Assembly: GCA_944472155.2 (NCBI GenBank)
Contig: OX235274.1
Span: forward strand, 31,556,052-31,620,051
Direction of reading: 5' to 3'
From: Trichobilharzia szidati
Taxonomy: Eukaryota > Platyhelminthes > Trematoda > Strigeidida > Schistosomatidae
DNA length: 64,000 nucleotides
The position numbers and the translations under genes were made by a program. Under the pieces are notes generated by a model. The model was given only the letters and a program-made list of their open reading frames with translations, was not told the DNA's origin and did no database searches. Position 1 is the first letter of the stretch. The number at the start of each line of letters is the position of its first letter. Of the stretch, positions 44,395 through 55,254 are shown piece by piece.

Positions 44395-44588
44395 TTTTAT
44401 TTTGATTTTGATTTACAGCTTGATTCCACACCGTATTTTCAGTACAAGTGTGGAATTTTCAGCATGGATATCGGTAGCCCAAATTCAGGCCGACCATAGA
44501 TATCGGGTGTGCGCTGGCAGGGGATCGAACCCCGGACCATGTGCATGGTCGGCGAGAGTCCTAACCACTGTGCCACCGACGCATGTAT
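44395..44588 (-). mobile_element. SINE B
   Basis: Sense: GCGTCGGTGGCACAGTGG, TTAGGACTCTCGCCGACC, GGTCCGGGGTTCGATCCC (tRNA-like head nearly identical to the SINE A copy at 20735), then a different body GGTCGGCCTGAATTTGGGC, AAATACGGTGTGGAATCAAG and a tail CTGTAAATCAAAATCAAAAT. It shares its body with 17795-17968. Confidence 0.85.
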
Positions 44589-44609
44589 TCAATCAATTTA
44601 GTGGTCAAT

Positions 44610-44990
44610 AACGAACTGAATTCAGTTGGCGAATCATCGAAAACCGTCAGGTAGTACTAAATAGCTCATTTGTTCTCGTTTGAGACTTTTTAGAAGTACG
44701 CACCCATGACCCAAACAGCGATTGAACTCAAGACTGATGGCCACGCTGTATATCGTGCATTGTCAGCAGTTAGAATTGATGGGCTATCGGATTCCATCGC
44801 AGAGGCTTAATGGTTAGTATGCTCACCTGCTAACCTGAAGATCCTGGGTTCGACCCCTACAAGTGGGGTGATAAGTGCATACCGCTGAAGAGTCCAGAAC
44901 GGAAATGAAATAGTTGCCTTGTACTCCCCAGTTTTTTCACTAGTTCTCTAACCGACGTCAATTCTTTATCAACCTTGATATTCTGGTAAT
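44610..44990. mobile_element. H-family HHR-SINE inverted pair
   Basis: Minus copy 44610-44745 (antisense GAGACTTTTTAGAAGTACGC). Plus copy 44745-44990 with AGAGGCTTAATGGTTAGTAT, GATCCTGGGTTCGACCCC, GCATACCGCTGAAGAGTCC, GGAAATGAAATAGTTGCC. Stem II is reduced in the plus copy and the core is mutated. Confidence 0.72.
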
Positions 44991-45317
44991 TTTTGACTAT
45001 TCAACTGAAGTCTGTAACAAAGTTAATCACGTTTTACAGCCAGCTTCTCAGTTAATCAGTGTGAGATTATATTTTATTTATTTAAAACTCCCTTGAGATT
45101 ATTAGCATCATTCAGCAACACTACTTTCAGTGAGAGATAAGCAATAAAAGTTAGCAAGACGCCCACACAAACGGCTGAAGTGAGTAGAGACAGAAAAGAA
45201 ATAACACTACTGTAAGTCAATACCTTTCAAAATTACTCCGCTTCAGTCTTTGATAGACTGACTGACTTTTCTTAACACTTTTATTATCACACACTATGTA
45301 TTAAAGATTTGCGTCAG

Positions 45318-45528
45318 TGATTCTGGGGTGGAATACTCTCCAGGTTCGATTGCCTGAGGAGGCACTCCTCAAACCTGGCTTATCTGGTAGTAAGCTCGGT
45401 AAAGAGAGAAGGTTAGCTGTGAAGGTAACCACTCAAACCGGTAGAAAACAAAGCTGTAGTTTCTGAAACTTCAAAGCTGACGCCTGAAACCCTATGTTTC
45501 ACTCGGAAACCAAAGGAATGAGAGATAG
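45318..45528 (+). mobile_element. SINE A
   Basis: Head GCGTCAGTGATTCTGGGGTG, decayed B box GGTTCGATTGCCTGAGG, then CCTGGCTTATCTGGTAG, GGTTAGCTGTGAAGG, tail GAAACCCTATGTTTCACTCG, GAAACCAAAGGAATGAGA. The tail match to R1 is again visible. Confidence 0.75.
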
Positions 45529-45529
45529 A

Positions 45530-46290
45530 GGTGTATTTTAAGAGTCAAAGAAAAACCACAACCTAAATCAGTAGTCGGTATATAAAATGCATTACTTCTT
45601 TTTCCCTTAATTAATTGGCGTCTGAAATTAATCTAACTTAGAGTTGTTCCCCGCCCCCCCCCCTGTCTTTTGTTTTCTTTTCTGATAAATTTCACTAGTA
45701 TCATAAAAGGGAGTTGTTCATCATCAGGTAAGATGAAAGACTTTATTTCAACTTGAAGATTGAAGATATATTCTTTAGTTTGTCTATATTTTATTCATAT
45801 CATCTGGAGACAAAATGGTCTGGTGACGATTTGATTGACTGATTAGGAAAAGAAACTAATTGTCTCAGTGCTTTTTATCCTCGCTGTTTATTTTCTGGCT
45901 GCTTCTGTAGAACAAACAGTAGACATATCGCATTGACAAATAAGTATTATCCGTGATTGATGGTTAGTCAATTTTGTTTCTGTGCTCTGGTTGGTGAAGA
46001 ATACCTCTTCCCTCTTCGTAGTCTTCTCCGGTTTTATATATCTCGCATTTCTCGTTTGTTTTCTTTACGGACAGATAAGTTAGTTACGAGAAAAACCAAA
46101 CACATGTGTGGTTATCTCTGTAGATACCTGAAAAGTTTATATTAGTTATTATATTATTAAGTTGTCAGGAATAAAGTTGAGAGGGGAAACTCTCCATTGC
46201 TAATTTTCATTTGTGCTTCTTCCTATGCACGTTGCGCTCCAGTTGCATGGTGTGAGACAGCAAAAGTTTTTGAAAAACACTCCATTCATA
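45530..46290. other. Nothing recognised; poly-C run
   Basis: A C-rich run at 45650-45664. A 62-residue plus frame (45957-46145) shows no family feature. Confidence 0.4.
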
Positions 46291-46299
46291 ATGATACTT

Positions 46300-46590
46300 T
46301 ATTATTATATATTGTTTTCTTTAATTCCTGGAGCAATATAGGGCTTCAGCCACGCGTCTCCATTGCGTTCAGTCCTCGGCCGACGTTTTCACCGGGCTCC
46401 AAGTCTGCCCACATGCCTTCATCTCCTCTTCAGATGACCTCCTCCAAGTCACCCTTGCACTGACGACCAACTCACCGCTTCCTGTTCGGGTTCCACTCGA
46501 GCCATGGCTTGTCTAGTGATGTCACTTGATGGTTTCCTCAGAGTATGGTCAATCCACCTCCATTTCTTCCTGCTTATTTGATACTTTAAG
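46300..46590 (-). mobile_element. R1 LINE 3'-end fragment
   Basis: Antisense of the R1 tail (TTCTTTAATTCCTGGAGCAA), then CAGTCCTCGGCCGACG, GACGACCAACTCACCGCTTC, GGGTTCCACTCGAGCCATGG and GGTTTCCTCAGAGTATGG. It is close to the young copies at 27 and 63.7 kb. Confidence 0.8.
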
Positions 46591-46734
46591 TGACGTTGAA
46601 AGCTGTGCGGAAGAAAAACCTTTTTAATACTAATGTAAACAATCAATTCCCTGCAAGCCACCACTTGAGAATTAACCTATTGCTCACTACAAACATGATC
46701 TATACAGGAATATACCTGGAGTTTTAATGGGCGG

Positions 46735-46998
46735 TCCATCATGTCAGGCGAGAGAACAGTCATTCGTCTATGACACTGGCTGGTGGTTGCGCCAAAAAAT
46801 ATCGTGAATTATCAGAAGTTCAAATTCATGGACCACTGGATTCTGTCCCAGGGGCTGAATGATCTACGAGCTCGCCTTGTTAACTGGAAGGTCGTGTGAA
46901 TGAATCCTAGTGGGTGCATACTGATGAAGCATCCCAAACTAGGACGAAGCAGCTGGCTGTCCAGTACTCCCTGGTTTTCCATTAATTTCAAATCTGTA
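46735..46998 (+). mobile_element. H-family HHR-SINE
   Basis: GACACTGGCTGGTGGTTGCG, AATTATCAGAAGTTCAAATT, CAGGGGCTGAATGATCTACG (A-box-like). The B box is lost (GTGTGAATGAATCC). The hammerhead-like motif follows at 46917-46967. Confidence 0.78.
46917..46967 (+). ncRNA. H-type hammerhead-like motif
   Basis: GCATACTG, ATGAAGC, ATCC, loop CAAACTA, GGAC, GAAG, CAGCTGGCTGTC, CAGTAC. Stem III and the GUC site are intact. GAAA has become GAAG, and the first base pair of stem II is changed. Confidence 0.55.
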
Positions 46999-47604
46999 AT
47001 TCTTAAAACTTCACAAACACTTTTAAGTGAATACACTCCATGCCTTACTTGAATGGGAATTTATTAAATCCTCAACTGGTTAATTATAATTTAAGCCACT
47101 GTTTCCAGTCCATCCACACTCAGTCGACGATGATAATCCATTCCCCACTTAATAAATCGTAGTAGACAAAGTAAGCATGAAAATGATGAAATTTTAAATC
47201 CTCTAAAATATAATGAAAATTTCATTCCTGTTCATTGACCAGGAATTCAATTCTACAGTGTATGGGTAGAGAATATCTCTATGGCATTCGTCTAGTAAAT
47301 CATAGGATACATATAAACAGTGTTCACTCAATCGTATATACGTATATATGTGTATATTAAAGTAACAATTGGAATTATTTCCTCAAATTTTGCATGTCTT
47401 GTTGGTTAAGTGTATATTCATCTTTCAGCAAAATAAAAGATGAGTAGAAAACTCTTTTTGTACATATAATGAGCTGTAATCATTCACTGCTTTCCAATGG
47501 AAAGCAGTATAGAACTATACTCAGAGTTAATGTTTCGGTGTAATGGAAGTTTGATTGACAAGTTGAAATTTTACGCATTTTATTCATTTCAATATAGAAT
47601 AAAT

Positions 47605-47808
47605 AGTGAATTGACAGATGTTAGAATTCGTCTGCTGGCCACTGGATCCTTTCCCAGTGTCTGAATGGTAGACGAGCTCATCTCGTAGCCTTTAGGCCCT
47701 GGGCTCGATCCCTCGTAGTCATATCATGGTTGCGTACTGATGAAGAGTCACAAACTAGGGTGAAACAGCCATCCAATACTCCTCTAGCTGATGTCAAACC
47801 TTGATCTT
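47605..47808 (+). mobile_element. H-family HHR-SINE
   Basis: AATTGACAGATGTTAGAATT, CCAGTGTCTGAATGGTAGAC, GCCCTGGGCTCGATCCC (B box), GCGTACTGATGAAGAGTC, ACAAACTAGGGTGAAACAGC. GAAA is intact. Stem II's second strand (GGGT) no longer pairs well with GTCA. The interval 47000-47600 to its left holds nothing recognised. Confidence 0.75.
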
Positions 47809-48106
47809 ACTTGGAACTAGAAATATGGTAATTGTGATATCAAAAACCTTAGTTTTATTTTAGTTACTCTTCAGAACGAAGTAATTTCTAGACTGTGTTA
47901 TAGGATTTATGATTTTTACTGAAACAACTCGTCGGTACCATATTCTAGCATCATTTTATTAGCATCTTTCGCATATCTTTTTAACTAAATTAGTAGACAA
48001 CAGTATTTTGTCTCATTATTCAATCACAAGATAAGTTAAAATATGAGCTGATGGCTCCCAATTAATGAAAGCGTCGTCTATCACCTAACGGTCAGCATCT
48101 ATTGTA

Positions 48107-49129
48107 CAAAGTTTATGTCGTGGAAAATACCCATTGGAACATTAGATTGAGAAGACTAAGAAGTTCAGCAAAGATATCTTTTCGGCGATTTCATTTTCAA
48201 AAGCTGTACAATCGCATTTAAATACATAATTTTACATGGAGACAATTCTTGTTTGATTCTACATAATTATGACAGTGAATAAAAGGTGATAATTATTTCC
48301 AACTAGATATGGTTATACGAGAGGCTTAGAAACAAAAATTACGCAGGATTAGAACGGATATCACAGCTCCGGCCGGAGCTGTGTATCCAAAAGAAATTAG
48401 TTCAACCTCTACAACTACCATGGACTTAGTTCGGTATGTTACCGTAGCTTCCATTTTTGGTTCTGTTTTTGTTTTTGTTTTTTTTTTTGATCCCTTTTCG
48501 TTCGCTATGTGTGTGATTCTTACTCCCTCAGTCTTCATTCGATTCACCCCATTTTTTTTTTCCAGTTATAAAAACATTTATTTTAAGTTTGTTTCCATGC
48601 TTTTCCTGTTCACATTTATAATCCGTTTTAAAAAAAATTTGCAATTATATCTTAATCCTGTGCAATTATTTTGTGTTTCTAAGGCTCTTGTAATCTATAT
48701 TCACACCTCCTAACTTCCATTTTAAGTTAAAACTATTATATCAATTTTGTTTCCATGCTGACTTTCTGCACACCTGTAATTTGCTAAATTCCATGTAATT
48801 TTGTTTCTAAGGCTCTTGTAATCTATATTCGCACCTCCTGATTCCCATCTCAAGTTGAAAATTATTATTTCAATTTTGTATCCATGCTCATTTTTACACA
48901 CTTGATATCCGTTCTAATCCTGCGTAATTTTTGTTTCTAAGCCTCTCGTATAACCATATCTAGTTGGAAATAATTATCACCTTTTATTCTCCATCATAAT
49001 TATGTAGAATCAAACAAGAATTGTCTCTATGTAAAATTATGTATTTAAATGCGATTGTACAGCTTTTGAAAATGAAATCGCCGAAAAGATATCTTTGCTG
49101 AACATCTTAGTCTTCTCAAAGTTTATGTC
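48107..49129 (+). mobile_element. Foldback element with 216 bp inverted arms
   Basis: A 13 bp direct repeat CAAAGTTTATGTC (48107-48119 and 49117-49129) brackets an element whose arms 48147-48362 and 48904-49119 are near-perfect inverted repeats of equal length. The left arm is preceded by a 27 bp spacer after the TSD, as in PLE A and PLE D. The inner 540 bp hold a 22 bp GC-rich palindrome (48362-48383) and tandem degenerate units. Arm sequence AAATGCGATTGTACAGC with GAAAATGAAATCG recurs at 4738-4815 and 6785-6880. The 110-residue frame inside (48381-48713) is low-complexity and not a transposase. Confidence 0.85.
48560..48960 (+). repeat. Degenerate tandem units inside the foldback element
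   Basis: Three units each contain TTTGTTTCCATGC or TTTTGTATCCATGC (48588, 48747, 48876), then GTTTCTAAGGCTCTTG or GTTTCTAAGCCTCTCG and CACACCTCC-like ends. Spacing is about 160 and 130 bp. The last unit runs into the right inverted arm, so the arm and the tandem units share an origin. Confidence 0.7.
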
Positions 49130-49194
49130 TTTGTGAAAACAAATATCGCACATTTATTTATGAAAACTATGAAATGAACGATACATATTCCTAC

Positions 49195-49758
49195 CAGTTG
49201 ATCACGGATTGATATCAGTTAGAGAACCACTGAAAATCAGGGAGTACTGGACAGCCGTTTCATCTTAGTTTGGAGATCATCGGCAGTACGCACCCACTGG
49301 ATTTGAATCTAGGATCTTCCAGTTACAAGCAAGCAAGCTCGTTTACAATTCAGTCACTAGGGCCCGATTCAATGTCTCATGAATTCTAACTTCTATCTGA
49401 TTTTCGCTAGCAACTTGTTACAGGATGAAGTTTCCTGGAGTTCTAGTGAGAAGTCGTGACCAGTGAGGTCCAATTAGATGTCACGTGTGTGGATGGATGT
49501 CCCACCGACGACATCGGTTAGGGTTGCGCTAAATCACGAATTGGTAAAAGTTAGAATTTATGAGCCATTGAATCGGGTCCCAGTGGCTGAATGACATACG
49601 AGCTTGTCTTGTAACCGGAAGGTCCTGGGTTCGAATCCCAGTGAGTGCGTACTGCCGATGATTCCCAGACTAGGATGAAATAGCAGCTGTCCAGTACTCG
49701 CTGGTTCTCAGTGGTTCTCTAACTGATATCAATCCGTGATCAACTCGTAAAAACAAAA
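49195..49758. mobile_element. H-family HHR-SINE inverted pair, both arms long
   Basis: The minus copy 49195-49420 and the plus copy 49425-49758 end in matching inverted sequence: TTGATCACGGATTGATATCA at 49199 and its exact reverse complement near 49755. Hammerhead-like motifs: minus 49243-49289, plus 49649-49697 (GTACTG, CCGATGA, TTCC, CAGACTA, GGAT, GAAA, TAGCAGCTGTC, CAGTAC). The plus copy has A box CCAGTGGCTGAATGACATAC and B box GGTTCGAATCCC. Confidence 0.85.
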
Positions 49759-50089
49759 CTAATCCTTATAAGTCAACTGTAGGAGATATATATTCCCTTT
49801 TTCTGTTTTTATTATGTATCTGATCATGGTTAAAGTAAAGGTATATATAAATTCGGTAGTTTTTAATTGTATTCCTGTACGAGATATTCTTCGAAGTGCT
49901 GTACACACTGCGTACGTGATCCAATCTTCAGGACTGTTTTTTTCATTTATAAGTGCTCCTTTTTAAAGAGACAGATGTACGGAGTGGTATTTACTTTAAT
50001 AATTTAGATGTCTGAATAAAGAACTACAGAAATACTTTATTCAGCGTCAGACATCTCTCCTGGATCCCGCTTCTAACCACCGTCTATCA

Positions 50090-50315
50090 AGTAGAGTTGA
50101 TTGGTAACTAGATAGTCACTAATGTCATGCATTTTGTCCTTCGTTTGTTGCAGACTGAATTGTTTCAGTCAGTAACTGACAGGTGACGTGGGTTCAAATC
50201 TCAGAGGGGACTTGAGGTCCTTCAGGGTTGCAGATACGCCTTGCTTACAAGTGCCAAAAAAACACGACACTTAGGTCCAGGGTTTCCTACCTCCCGCCGT
50301 CTAACATCATTTCAG
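50090..50315 (+). repeat. R3 interspersed repeat, copy 1
   Basis: AATGTCATGCATTTTGTCCT, GACTGAATTG, ACGTGGGTTCAAATCTCAGA (B-box-like), GGTCCTTCAGGGTTGCAGAT, ACGCCTTGCTTACAAGTGCC. A related copy lies at 59730-60035. Class unknown; the B-box-like stretch suggests a SINE. Confidence 0.6.
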
Positions 50316-50364
50316 AGCCAAGTATTTTCTGCTTGTTGCTACATATTCAAATATTTAAATGTAT

Positions 50365-50885
50365 TTAGTCATAGAGAATGTTTAATGTCATACAAACTCG
50401 AAGACTTGCAGGCGAGAACTAACAAACTGGCTGAAGAATTAGCGAAAATAGGACTCCAGGTGAACAGAGAGAAGACGGAGGTAATGAAGATAACCAACTG
50501 GCAACAACAGTAACTAGTACTAGTCGACAACAACAAAAGAAATTTGAAAGAGGTCGCCTCCTTCCCTTATCCGGCTAGGAAGCACGATTTCCACCACAGC
50601 CAGTGGAACGGATGAAGATGTCAAAGTCAGAATCGAAAAGCCAAGATAATCCTTCATCAAACTGAAATCAGTTGGAAAGTCTTCTGCACTCCGTCTTAGC
50701 ATAAAGCACAAGATTCGGATTTTTAAAAGCAGTGTGAACCCAGTAAGTTCTCCTATATGGGTCAGAAACGTGCACTACGCGTCAGTGACGAAAAGGATCT
50801 CCAACAAGTTAGTGAATTTTATCGGTAGCTGCTTTTTCTTGCTCCATACAGAAGATCAGATGACTTAACAGAAACTGGTGTCACA
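50365..50885 (+). mobile_element. R1 LINE fragment
   Basis: The frame 50241-50513 contains SYKLEDLQARTNKLAEELAK, GLQVNREKTEVMKITN, the segment after the RT catalytic box. It continues with a decayed YLGS block and ends at CAGAAGATCAGATGAC (50860-50876). The first part of that frame is unrelated R3 sequence. Confidence 0.8.
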
Positions 50886-51419
50886 TTAGCAACACTTCAG
50901 TGCCTTGAAGCTTTAAAAAAATCCGACTTAATGCAAGCAAATCTGAATCCCCTACTTGTCAGTTTTTTCAAACACTCAATTAATTATCACTATAGGTCAT
51001 AACAAAGATCAAGTAAAGATAAAAATTACCATTGAATGATCAGGAAGGAGATAATTCAGTGGAAAGCTAAGAATGTTTGTTAAGTGAAATATCCGCGCTA
51101 CATCCAAATTCTTGATATACTCACCACTGTTTATGCAAATGTGTTATCATTAGATCACTTTTAAAATGCTTAAGGAGATAGCTGAATTAAAGTTTCCCTT
51201 GAAAATCTCCTCTCTATTTTCACTGTTCAGAATATGTAAAAGATTTAGAAGTTCTTCTAGAAAGGCAGCTGTTTTAGAGAATTTCTAATTTTTTTTACTT
51301 TCCTAAACAAAACATTATTTACACTAATATTTTTTTTTTGCTGGTTATAAACATCTGGAATATGAGAAAGAACAATAACAATTTTCTATGCGACAAATTA
51401 GATATTTACTTTACCAGAT

Positions 51420-52262
51420 GACTACAAGCGGCACAGATGAGGATGTCGAAGTCATTCAGGGTCGGAAAAGCAAGACAGACATTCCTCAATCTGAAATCAT
51501 TGTAGAAATCTACTCCACTACTGTGGCCTACCTAAATCACAGGGCTACTAGAATTTCCATCCATTAAATTGCCAAAATGAGGAGAACAATGTAGAGAATT
51601 TGTCCTCTCTTCAAATGCAACAACACCATGTCACATGGTATACTTCAGATTGTTACTTCATATGTAAATCCTGTATAAAGAGGAGATATTTTGGAAGTAA
51701 ATACGATGGGAATTTCTGCGCTGTATGTTGACTTGCCGTCTGAAATAAAGCTTTATTATTATTCTTATCAAGGAACAAGATCCGGATTTCCAGCACTAGT
51801 GACAGTTCAGTCGGTGCTTCTATGTGCTTCAAAGATTTGGCGCATGCGTTATCAAAAGCACTTCCTACTGGTAATTTCCCACTTTTATCGACAGCTAAAT
51901 TAACTCTATACTGAAGATCAGATGGGAACTCGGACGGGAAAGGATGAGTAAAAAGAAACTCTGCCAGGCAGATAACCAGTCAAGAGCTTATCGCCAAACA
52001 AATGTACAGAAGGAAAAAAAAGGATGTTTTAGATACACACTGGGAAGACCATTGAGTGACATTATGCGCCAGTCACTCCAAAGAGTAGAACTCGAATAGG
52101 AAAAGATGAGTTGGTCACAAGTGAGACGTTGATATGAAGTAGATCGTATGAAGATGGAATGAAGGCTTAGTCAGCTGAAAAGAATGCAGATAACAGAGTG
52201 AATTGGAGGCATGCATTTGGAGATCGATGTTTCACTTAGAATCCAAGAGAACAATATAATGA
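51420..52262 (+). mobile_element. R1 LINE 3' fragment
   Basis: Starts at GGCACAGATGAGGATGTCGA and CGGAAAAGCAAGACAGAC (the GTDEDV and GKARQ region). An unrelated stretch 51530-51770 follows, then CAGATGGGAACTCG and GAAAAGGATGAGTAAAAAGA, the C-terminal region and a tail ATCCAAGAGAACAATATAAT. It is strongly decayed, with a probable insertion in the middle. Confidence 0.65.
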
Positions 52263-52264
52263 AC

Positions 52265-52775
52265 ATGATATTGAGCACTGTTCAGTTTTCAGTTAGACTG
52301 GCCTCCCAGTATCAAATTAGAACTTAAGTATCACAGTTTATGTCCACTTGGATTTAAATCTATTCAAGTTTAACTCCTCTACTTTGGATCGAAATTTATT
52401 TGTGGGCTCCTGTGAATGACTAACTCAACTCAAGCTTAGTTGATCCCTTATAGAAACCAAAAAAATATTCTTTGATAGTGTTTATCTTTCACTTAAATGT
52501 GTTAAAATGTTTATTTATGTCTTTTGTCTGTCACGCTGCTTCATAAGTGTTCCTTATCACAGAAATGTTGAGGTAACGTATATTTATGTTTTAAGTGAGA
52601 TATCGCAGTGTCCTAGGTCTATTAAAGAGATTTAGAAAAACGTAAATCAGTAATATTTTGTCCACATTTTTGAATGTTTTCATTCGTGTGCTGTTTGATA
52701 AGCTTAAGTGTTTAGTATCATTATTATTGAATACTTGAAAAATTAGTTAAAACAAAATGAAATTTGTTTTTCAAG
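52265..52775. other. AT-rich, nothing recognised
   Basis: No repeat family or credible frame found. Confidence 0.4.
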
Positions 52776-52779
52776 TCTG

Positions 52780-52895
52780 ACCACGGACTGATATCAGTTA
52801 GAGAACCATTGAAAACCTCCAGGAAGTACTGGAGAGTTGTTTCACCCTAGTTTGGGAGTCATCGGTAGTACACACCCACAGGGTAAGATTAAATG
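52780..52895 (-). mobile_element. H-family HHR-SINE, 3' fragment
   Basis: Contains the H-family end (GGACTGATATCAGTTAGAGA) and an antisense hammerhead-like motif (GAAGTACTGGAGAGTTG, TTCACCCTAGTTTGGGAG), cut off at about 52885. It lacks the tRNA-like part. Confidence 0.65.
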
Positions 52896-53212
52896 GAACT
52901 CTTAGCAGCAACAACATAGATAATGAAGTTAAATGCTATGTGATACTGATCGACTGAAGAAACAATTTCTGGTTAAAATTGTCAGGCTTTTATATTTATA
53001 GACTGTCAAGATCTTCATAACTGTGATGAATAGTAAAATTGGAAACGTTCCGATTAAGTGGACAAACAACTAGAAGAAGATTGTTTTATCTAGTTTAGTT
53101 GTTGAAGTTAGCCAAACTATTTTATTCGAACTAAGGAATAGGTACTTATTACTCACTGGTATATGTAACTTCCTGTTGAATAAAAAATAATTTAAATGTT
53201 CGCATGTTGAAG

Positions 53213-53448
53213 TGTGGCGTCGCAAGGCTTAGCGGTAGAATATTCGCCAACCACGCAGGTGGTTTGGGGTTCCATCCCTGGCCAATACACTCTTTTACCC
53301 CGCTAAGCCGGTAATAAGACCGGTAAACAGGAAAGGTTGGGCATGAGGCTAGCAAGCCCATCCCGTAAAAATAAACACCACTGCTATCGAAACTTCACAG
53401 TTGTAGCTTGAAGCCCTATGTTACACTGGGAATGTAAGGGAATAGAAA
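53213..53448 (+). mobile_element. SINE A, tRNA-Gly-like head
   Basis: GGCTTAGCGGTAGAATATTC, GCCAACCACGCAGGTGG and TTTGGGGTTCCATCCCTGGC resemble tRNA-Gly. Next come CCCCGCTAAGCCGG, GACCGGTAAACAGG, GGTTGGGCATGAGGCTAGC, tail CTTGAAGCCCTATGTTACAC, GGGAATGTAAGGGAATAG. Confidence 0.87.
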
Positions 53449-53499
53449 AATGTTGAAGTATTGGACAAAATGGAAGGGATTCTGTCAATCTTCAGAAAA

Positions 53500-54285
53500 C
53501 AATAACTTCAATTGATCAAGCACAAAATCATAGAGGACCACCCATATACTGATAATCTTTCCAGTTCAATTATTTGCTCATACTTATATCACAGTTCTCG
53601 CATAACTCACACACTTCATTTATGTTGTCCCATTATCCCTCATTCTTTGATTATACCAATAATATTACTTTCTAAATATCTGGCTCTACTGTTACATCAT
53701 TTGCCTATCACACCTGATGTGTTGGTTCAAAGAATAAAGATCCAGTGATCAGTCTTCAGCCTATTTAATTACAGATTTCCACTTAGAGGTGTCACTTTGT
53801 CCCACCATTTTGTGTGGTTGACTCAAATTGTAAGGACAGAAGACAAGAGCCAGGCAACAGATCGTTTATTGAGAAAATCAACAGATATTTATAGATTTTT
53901 ATGTACATTATTGTCAATGGAGGAGCAGTGTCTTCTGATTGGTTGTTTTCTTGCTGAAGGTTATTCTGTACTGCTTGTGACCGTTTTTCAGAAATCCAGG
54001 CCATAGATCTGCGAATCTCATTTGCACACGTTAAGTCTGCTGTGATTGGTTGCTGAGCTCCTCAAGGTTAAGCCTTGTTATAATTTTTCTCATGACTCCT
54101 ATTGGCGACAAAACATTGACGCAAATTGCTTTCTACAATTTTTGGCTTGCAGCCAGCTCTCATCACAATATAACATGTGTAGCAAAGCTAAGATATCTCT
54201 AATTAATTCCATAAACATCGGAATGCCACTCATATTCCTGCCCACCCAACAATCATCATGTATCAGGTTTTAGAGATATTTCTTC
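53500..54285. other. Unclassified interspersed sequence, LTR-like
   Basis: On the minus strand, TATAAATATCTGTTG, CAATAAACG and GGCTCTTGTCTTCTGTCC resemble promoter, poly(A) signal and downstream region of an LTR. A segment around 53700-53800 also resembles the PLE D 3' UTR (CAGTGATCAGTCTTCAGCC). I could not find matching ends or a primer site. Two opposite frames of about 70 residues (53792-54006) are shadows of each other. Confidence 0.3.
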
Positions 54286-54639
54286 TTTATATGGTAATAA
54301 TGCGTGCCAGATTGTAAATATAAGTCGATAACCGGATGGTCAAAAATGTATTTTTCTCAATCAGAGTCTATCAACGAGGTCAGCAACCTTGTTACTTACT
54401 AACAAATCTGATACTATTATACAAAGCAATTTGATATTAAAAGTTAGTCTTCCATAAATGCACTTCTTTGTAATGAGATACACAGTCAGACTAACACCCA
54501 TCAGAATGAGCTCAGAAATCGGGACTTATATGAAATACATTCGAAAAGAGCGAAGTTATGTGTTATTTGTATTTTAATGTTATAATAACTTGTCACCTCG
54601 ATAAATACAGAAATATAGACTTTCTATGATTCATCACTG

Positions 54640-54850
54640 ATGAAGAATACTCGTAAGCTTTGCATGTGCTCCGGGTTTTGACCCTTGGCAGGTATACTCC
54701 TCGCTTAGCTGGTATTGAACCTGGTAAAGAGTGGCGGTGCGATGTAGGACTAGCAATCCTACCCCATGAAAACGTCACTGCTACTGAGGCTTCAAAGCTA
54801 AGGATTGAAGCTCTGTATTCCACTTGGAACAAAAAAGAATGGAAATGTGT
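54640..54850 (+). mobile_element. SINE A, decayed head
   Basis: Body CTCCTCGCTTAGCTGG, GAACCTGGTAAAGAGTGG, GATGTAGGACTAGC, tail GGATTGAAGCTCTGTATTCC, ACTTGGAACAAAAAAGAATG. The B box is changed to GGTTTTGACCC. Confidence 0.75.
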
Positions 54851-54992
54851 TTAAAAAACATTCAAAGCTTTACACATTTATTTCCCTTTAGTGAATTTGC
54901 ATAAAGCAAGAACAAGAGCTATTGCAGAATAAAATGGTAAAATCATTTATTTCTTAATATCAGTAAAAAGTTTGAGCATTGTGGATTAGATC

Positions 54993-55134
54993 AAATAAAG
55001 TATAATTATATTTTAATAGTTTACACACAATTCCAACACTGGAGTGAACACGGGCAGTAATTTTGCTCGAAATATTACCAATAACAAAACTTATCATTGT
55101 GTGTAAACTATTAAAATATAATTATACTTTATTT
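54993..55134. repeat. Perfect 39 bp inverted repeat
   Basis: 54993-55031 and 55096-55134 are exact reverse complements (core TATAATTATATTTTAATAG and its complement), separated by 64 bp. It sits at the 3' side of the minus-strand PLE E. The loop shows no clear hammerhead core on either strand. Confidence 0.88.
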
Positions 55135-55254
55135 CATTTATTTCTTTCGCTTCTCATCAGCTGCTTACAGCCCGAAGACATTAATAAGCATATCTACGGA
55201 AACAATTTTAATATAATTGCACAATGTTCATTTTTGCAATTAATAGTGTTCTCT

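Noticed and set aside
48381..48713. Transposase or membrane protein inside the foldback element
   Set aside because: The frame is a T-rich low-complexity stretch giving Phe/Val runs; no catalytic motif.
53790..54285. Firm call of a solo LTR
   Set aside because: TATA-like and AATAAA-like sequences on the minus strand are suggestive, but ends, TSD and primer site are missing, and part resembles PLE D 3' UTR.
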